Source: Anaerobacillus alkalidiazotrophicus
GTDB taxonomy: Bacteria > Bacillota > Bacilli > Bacillales_H > Anaerobacillaceae
Direction: 5' to 3'
NCBI RefSeq assembly: GCF_001866055.1
Contig: NZ_MLQS01000017.1
Coordinates: forward strand, 588,008 to 641,971
DNA length: 53,964 nucleotides
Shown here piece after piece: positions 52,359 through 53,964 of this stretch. The translations under genes and the position numbers were made by a program. The notes under the pieces were generated by a model that had not been told where the DNA came from, did not search any database, and saw nothing but the letters and a program-made list of their open reading frames with translations. Numbering within the stretch: position 1 is the stretch's first letter; every line of letters begins with the position of its first letter.

Positions 52359-52671
52359 AAATCTAGCTTTGAGACCTGTGTTGCTTTAAAACAGGATAAC
52401 CAAATCATTTAGAATATTTATACCATTTGATAAATATAAGCCCTTAACAGGACATGAAAATAAAAACCCCCTTATTTCTATGGAAACAAGGGTAGAGGGT
52501 AATATTAATTTTAAGTGAATTTTTGTAGCAATCAGGATATTAAATTGCTATTATACCTTTCTCGTAAAGCGGTATTTTTGATTCCGAGATTATTGTGAAA
52601 TCGAAATTATCCCATATTTCCGAACCATCAATCAATAATTTAAAATATTTTAGGGGTTGGGGTGAAAAATA
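52359..52671. other. Intergenic region before the sulfotransferase
   Basis: Only an imperfect stem (AACCCCCTT with AAGGGT near 52465-52495) without a convincing T-run is visible. No gene is seen. Confidence 0.4.
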
Positions 52672-53526
52672 GTGGATTTAAAAGAAGGAATGAATATTCT
52701 AGTAGTTGGCAAACCGAAAACTGGTACTACAGTGATTTCAAAAAATATACAAAACTCTATACCTAATGCTTCTTATTATTTAGAGCCATCAAATGAAAGG
52801 TTTTTTTTATCATACCCTCCAGAAAATGGGAATAAATTAAACGTAGTAAAGGTCTTGTATGAACAGTACACTAAAGACATATTGCAGAAAGTGATAAATA
52901 ATGATTATCCTTTTAAATTTGATAAAATTATTTTTATTATACGCGATCCTCGAGATGAGTTTATTTCTTCATTGATGTACTGGATCTTTAATTATATTAG
53001 AACAGTAAAAGAACCGAAGTTATCTCATATCAAAGAGTGGCAGGAGCTTGTCAAACAAAAAGAAATTAATCCTGGGTCCATTTCAGCTGTTCAATTGAAT
53101 GAAAAGGTTGTAGAGATCAGCAACCGAAATTTTTTGCAATACCAGATTCTTTTTTTCAAAGATTATTATAATTTTTTACAAAAGCTATCAACAAATCATT
53201 ATATTTTAAGATATGAGGATTTTATTCAATATAAAATCGGTAGTTTGGAAAAGTACTTAGGTTTTTCTTTATTAAGTTCAAGGGATGTAGGGCATCTCAA
53301 AAGAACCAACAGATCTGGCAACTATAACAATTGGAAAACCTTTTTTACCGATCAGGATATAAAATTTTTTCGGCACCATTTAGAAAAAGAAATGGCAAAT
53401 GTAGGTTATACAGATTTCCAGCTTACTCCTGTAAATAAACTAAATGAACAGCATTTCTCAATATATCTGAATAATCTTATTCATGAAGCAACTCAGACTA
53501 GAATCGGAAATAAAAACAGTGAATAA
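52672..53526 (+). CDS. Sulfotransferase family protein
   Basis: A 284-residue protein with the two PAPS-binding motifs of sulfotransferases: the 5'-phosphosulfate loop NILVVGKPKTGTTVISKNI (about 8-26) and the 3'-phosphate motif IIFIIRDPRDEFISSLMYW (about 86-104). ILRYEDFIQYK (about 180) is also typical. It would add sulfate to a sugar or protein; the acceptor is not shown. It starts at GTG 52672 after GGGGTG, with an ATG six codons later as alternative. In the glycan island next to a collagen-like gene, a sulfated surface glycan is plausible. Confidence 0.82.
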   Translation: MDLKEGMNILVVGKPKTGTTVISKNIQNSIPNASYYLEPSNERFFLSYPPENGNKLNVVKVLYEQYTKDILQKVINNDYPFKFDKIIFIIRDPRDEFISSLMYWIFNYIRTVKEPKLSHIKEWQELVKQKEINPGSISAVQLNEKVVEISNRNFLQYQILFFKDYYNFLQKLSTNHYILRYEDFIQYKIGSLEKYLGFSLLSSRDVGHLKRTNRSGNYNNWKTFFTDQDIKFFRHHLEKEMANVGYTDFQLTPVNKLNEQHFSIYLNNLIHEATQTRIGNKNSE

Positions 53527-53614
53527 GTTTTAATTTACAAGTGAACTGAAATTATAGTATGTGCATTACTAATAGTTTCCACCGTTAGTAAGCCTTAATC
53601 CATTTTAATTAAAT

Positions 53615-53656
53615 AAAAGCAGGACTTTGCATTTTCGCAAAGTCCTGCTTTTTTAT
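53615..53656. terminator. Bidirectional terminator
   Basis: AAAAGCAGGACTTTGC and GCAAAGTCCTGCTTTT form a perfect 16-bp stem around ATTTTC, with T-runs on both strands. It separates the sulfotransferase gene from the converging collagen-like gene. Confidence 0.9.
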
Positions 53657-53724
53657 TTTGCAAGAAACAAGCAGTCATTGTTTTAGGACTATGAGTATCT
53701 AATTTTTTAGATATATTATTCTGG

Positions 53725-53964
53725 TTAACCAGTAGGTCCTTGAGGTCCAGTGTCACCCTGAGGTCCAGTGTCGCCCTGAGGTCCAGTGTCACCTTGAGGT
53801 CCAGTGTCGCCTTGAGGTCCAGTGTCACCCTGAGGTCCAGTGTCGCCTTGAGGTCCAGTGTCACCCTGAGGTCCTTGAGGTCCGGTATCGCCTTGAGGTC
53901 CAGTGTCACCCTGAGGTCCTTGAGGTCCGGTATCGCCTTGAGGTCCAGTGTCACCCTGAGGTCC
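53725..53964 (-). CDS. Collagen-like (Gly-X-Y) protein, C-terminal part
   Basis: The minus-strand frame from the window edge to a TAA at 53725 encodes only Gly-X-Y triplets, mainly GPQGDT and GPQGPQGDT, ending GPQGPTG. Such stalks occur in BclA-type exosporium filament proteins, which are heavily glycosylated. BclA proteins normally carry a beta-rich C-terminal head after the collagen part; here the frame stops directly after the repeats. The 18- and 27-bp DNA repeats vary at synonymous sites. The N-terminus lies outside the window. Confidence 0.85.
   Translation of the reverse strand, partial: GPQGDTGPQGDTGPQGPQGDTGPQGDTGPQGPQGDTGPQGDTGPQGDTGPQGDTGPQGDTGPQGDTGPQGDTGPQGPTG

Noticed and set aside
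53595..53954. Minus-strand frame encoding repeated Leu-Asp-Leu-Lys units
   Set aside because: It is a shifted reading of the collagen-like DNA repeats; the Gly-Pro-Gln frame is the sensible one.

Overview
The window is chromosomal DNA from an AT-rich, endospore-forming Bacillaceae bacterium. Genes start with strong AGGAGG-type ribosome binding sites. Gene order largely follows the Bacillus subtilis yjaX-yjcA region: fabH-fabF, yjaZ, yjbA, trpS, yjbC, spx, yjbE, mecA, coiA, pepF, the roxS sRNA, yjbH, yjbI, yjbJ, yjbK, yjbL, yjbM (relQ), NAD kinase, yjbO, prpE, yjbQ, fabI, then yjcZ- and yjcA-like genes. The species cannot be named from this sequence alone.

Layout. 1-3.4 kb: a partial gene tail, a small hypothetical gene and the fatty-acid pair fabH-fabF. 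3.4-8.9 kb: repeats, an LCP cell-wall ligase, a Bacillus-type Fnr with a C-terminal Fe-S cysteine cluster, topoisomerase III and yjaZ. 9-16.4 kb: yjbA, trpS behind a tryptophan T-box, a membrane thioredoxin, a cation exchanger behind a yybP-ykoY (Mn2+) riboswitch, an HD hydrolase and a DUF4015 glycosidase-like protein. 16.5-36 kb: the Spx/MecA/YjbH proteolysis-stress module, cardiolipin synthase, CoiA, PepF, RoxS, haemoglobin, lytic transglycosylase, alarmone synthetase, NAD kinase, pseudouridine synthase, PrpE and a CPA2 antiporter. 36-40.6 kb: fabI under a clear FapR-type operator, an amidase with three near-identical peptidoglycan-binding repeats and an SLH domain, and two tiny sporulation-type genes.

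40.6-53.9 kb is an accessory surface-glycan island, at about the place where B. subtilis carries the cotO/cotVWXYZ spore-crust genes. It holds rmlA, a sugar N-formyltransferase, five or more glycosyltransferases (one CgeD-like, one GT61, one with a TPR-like tail), a DegT/StrS aminotransferase, a sulfotransferase and, at the edge, a collagen-like (Gly-X-Y) gene of the exosporium-filament type. Several island genes are wrecked: rmlB, rmlD and rmlC are fragments, and a NeuD/PglD-like acyltransferase is frameshifted. An ancestral rhamnose pathway therefore seems to have been lost while other decorations were kept or gained.

The genome also carries small repeats. A structured element of about 215 bp occurs twice, each copy directly after the U-tract of an intrinsic terminator. 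A modular cassette family (conserved ends, interchangeable interiors) occurs at least seven times, always in the same orientation. A 113-bp MITE-like hairpin with 13-bp perfect terminal inverted repeats lies upstream of the amidase. These repeats, the RoxS locus and the decaying glycan island are the most interesting parts.
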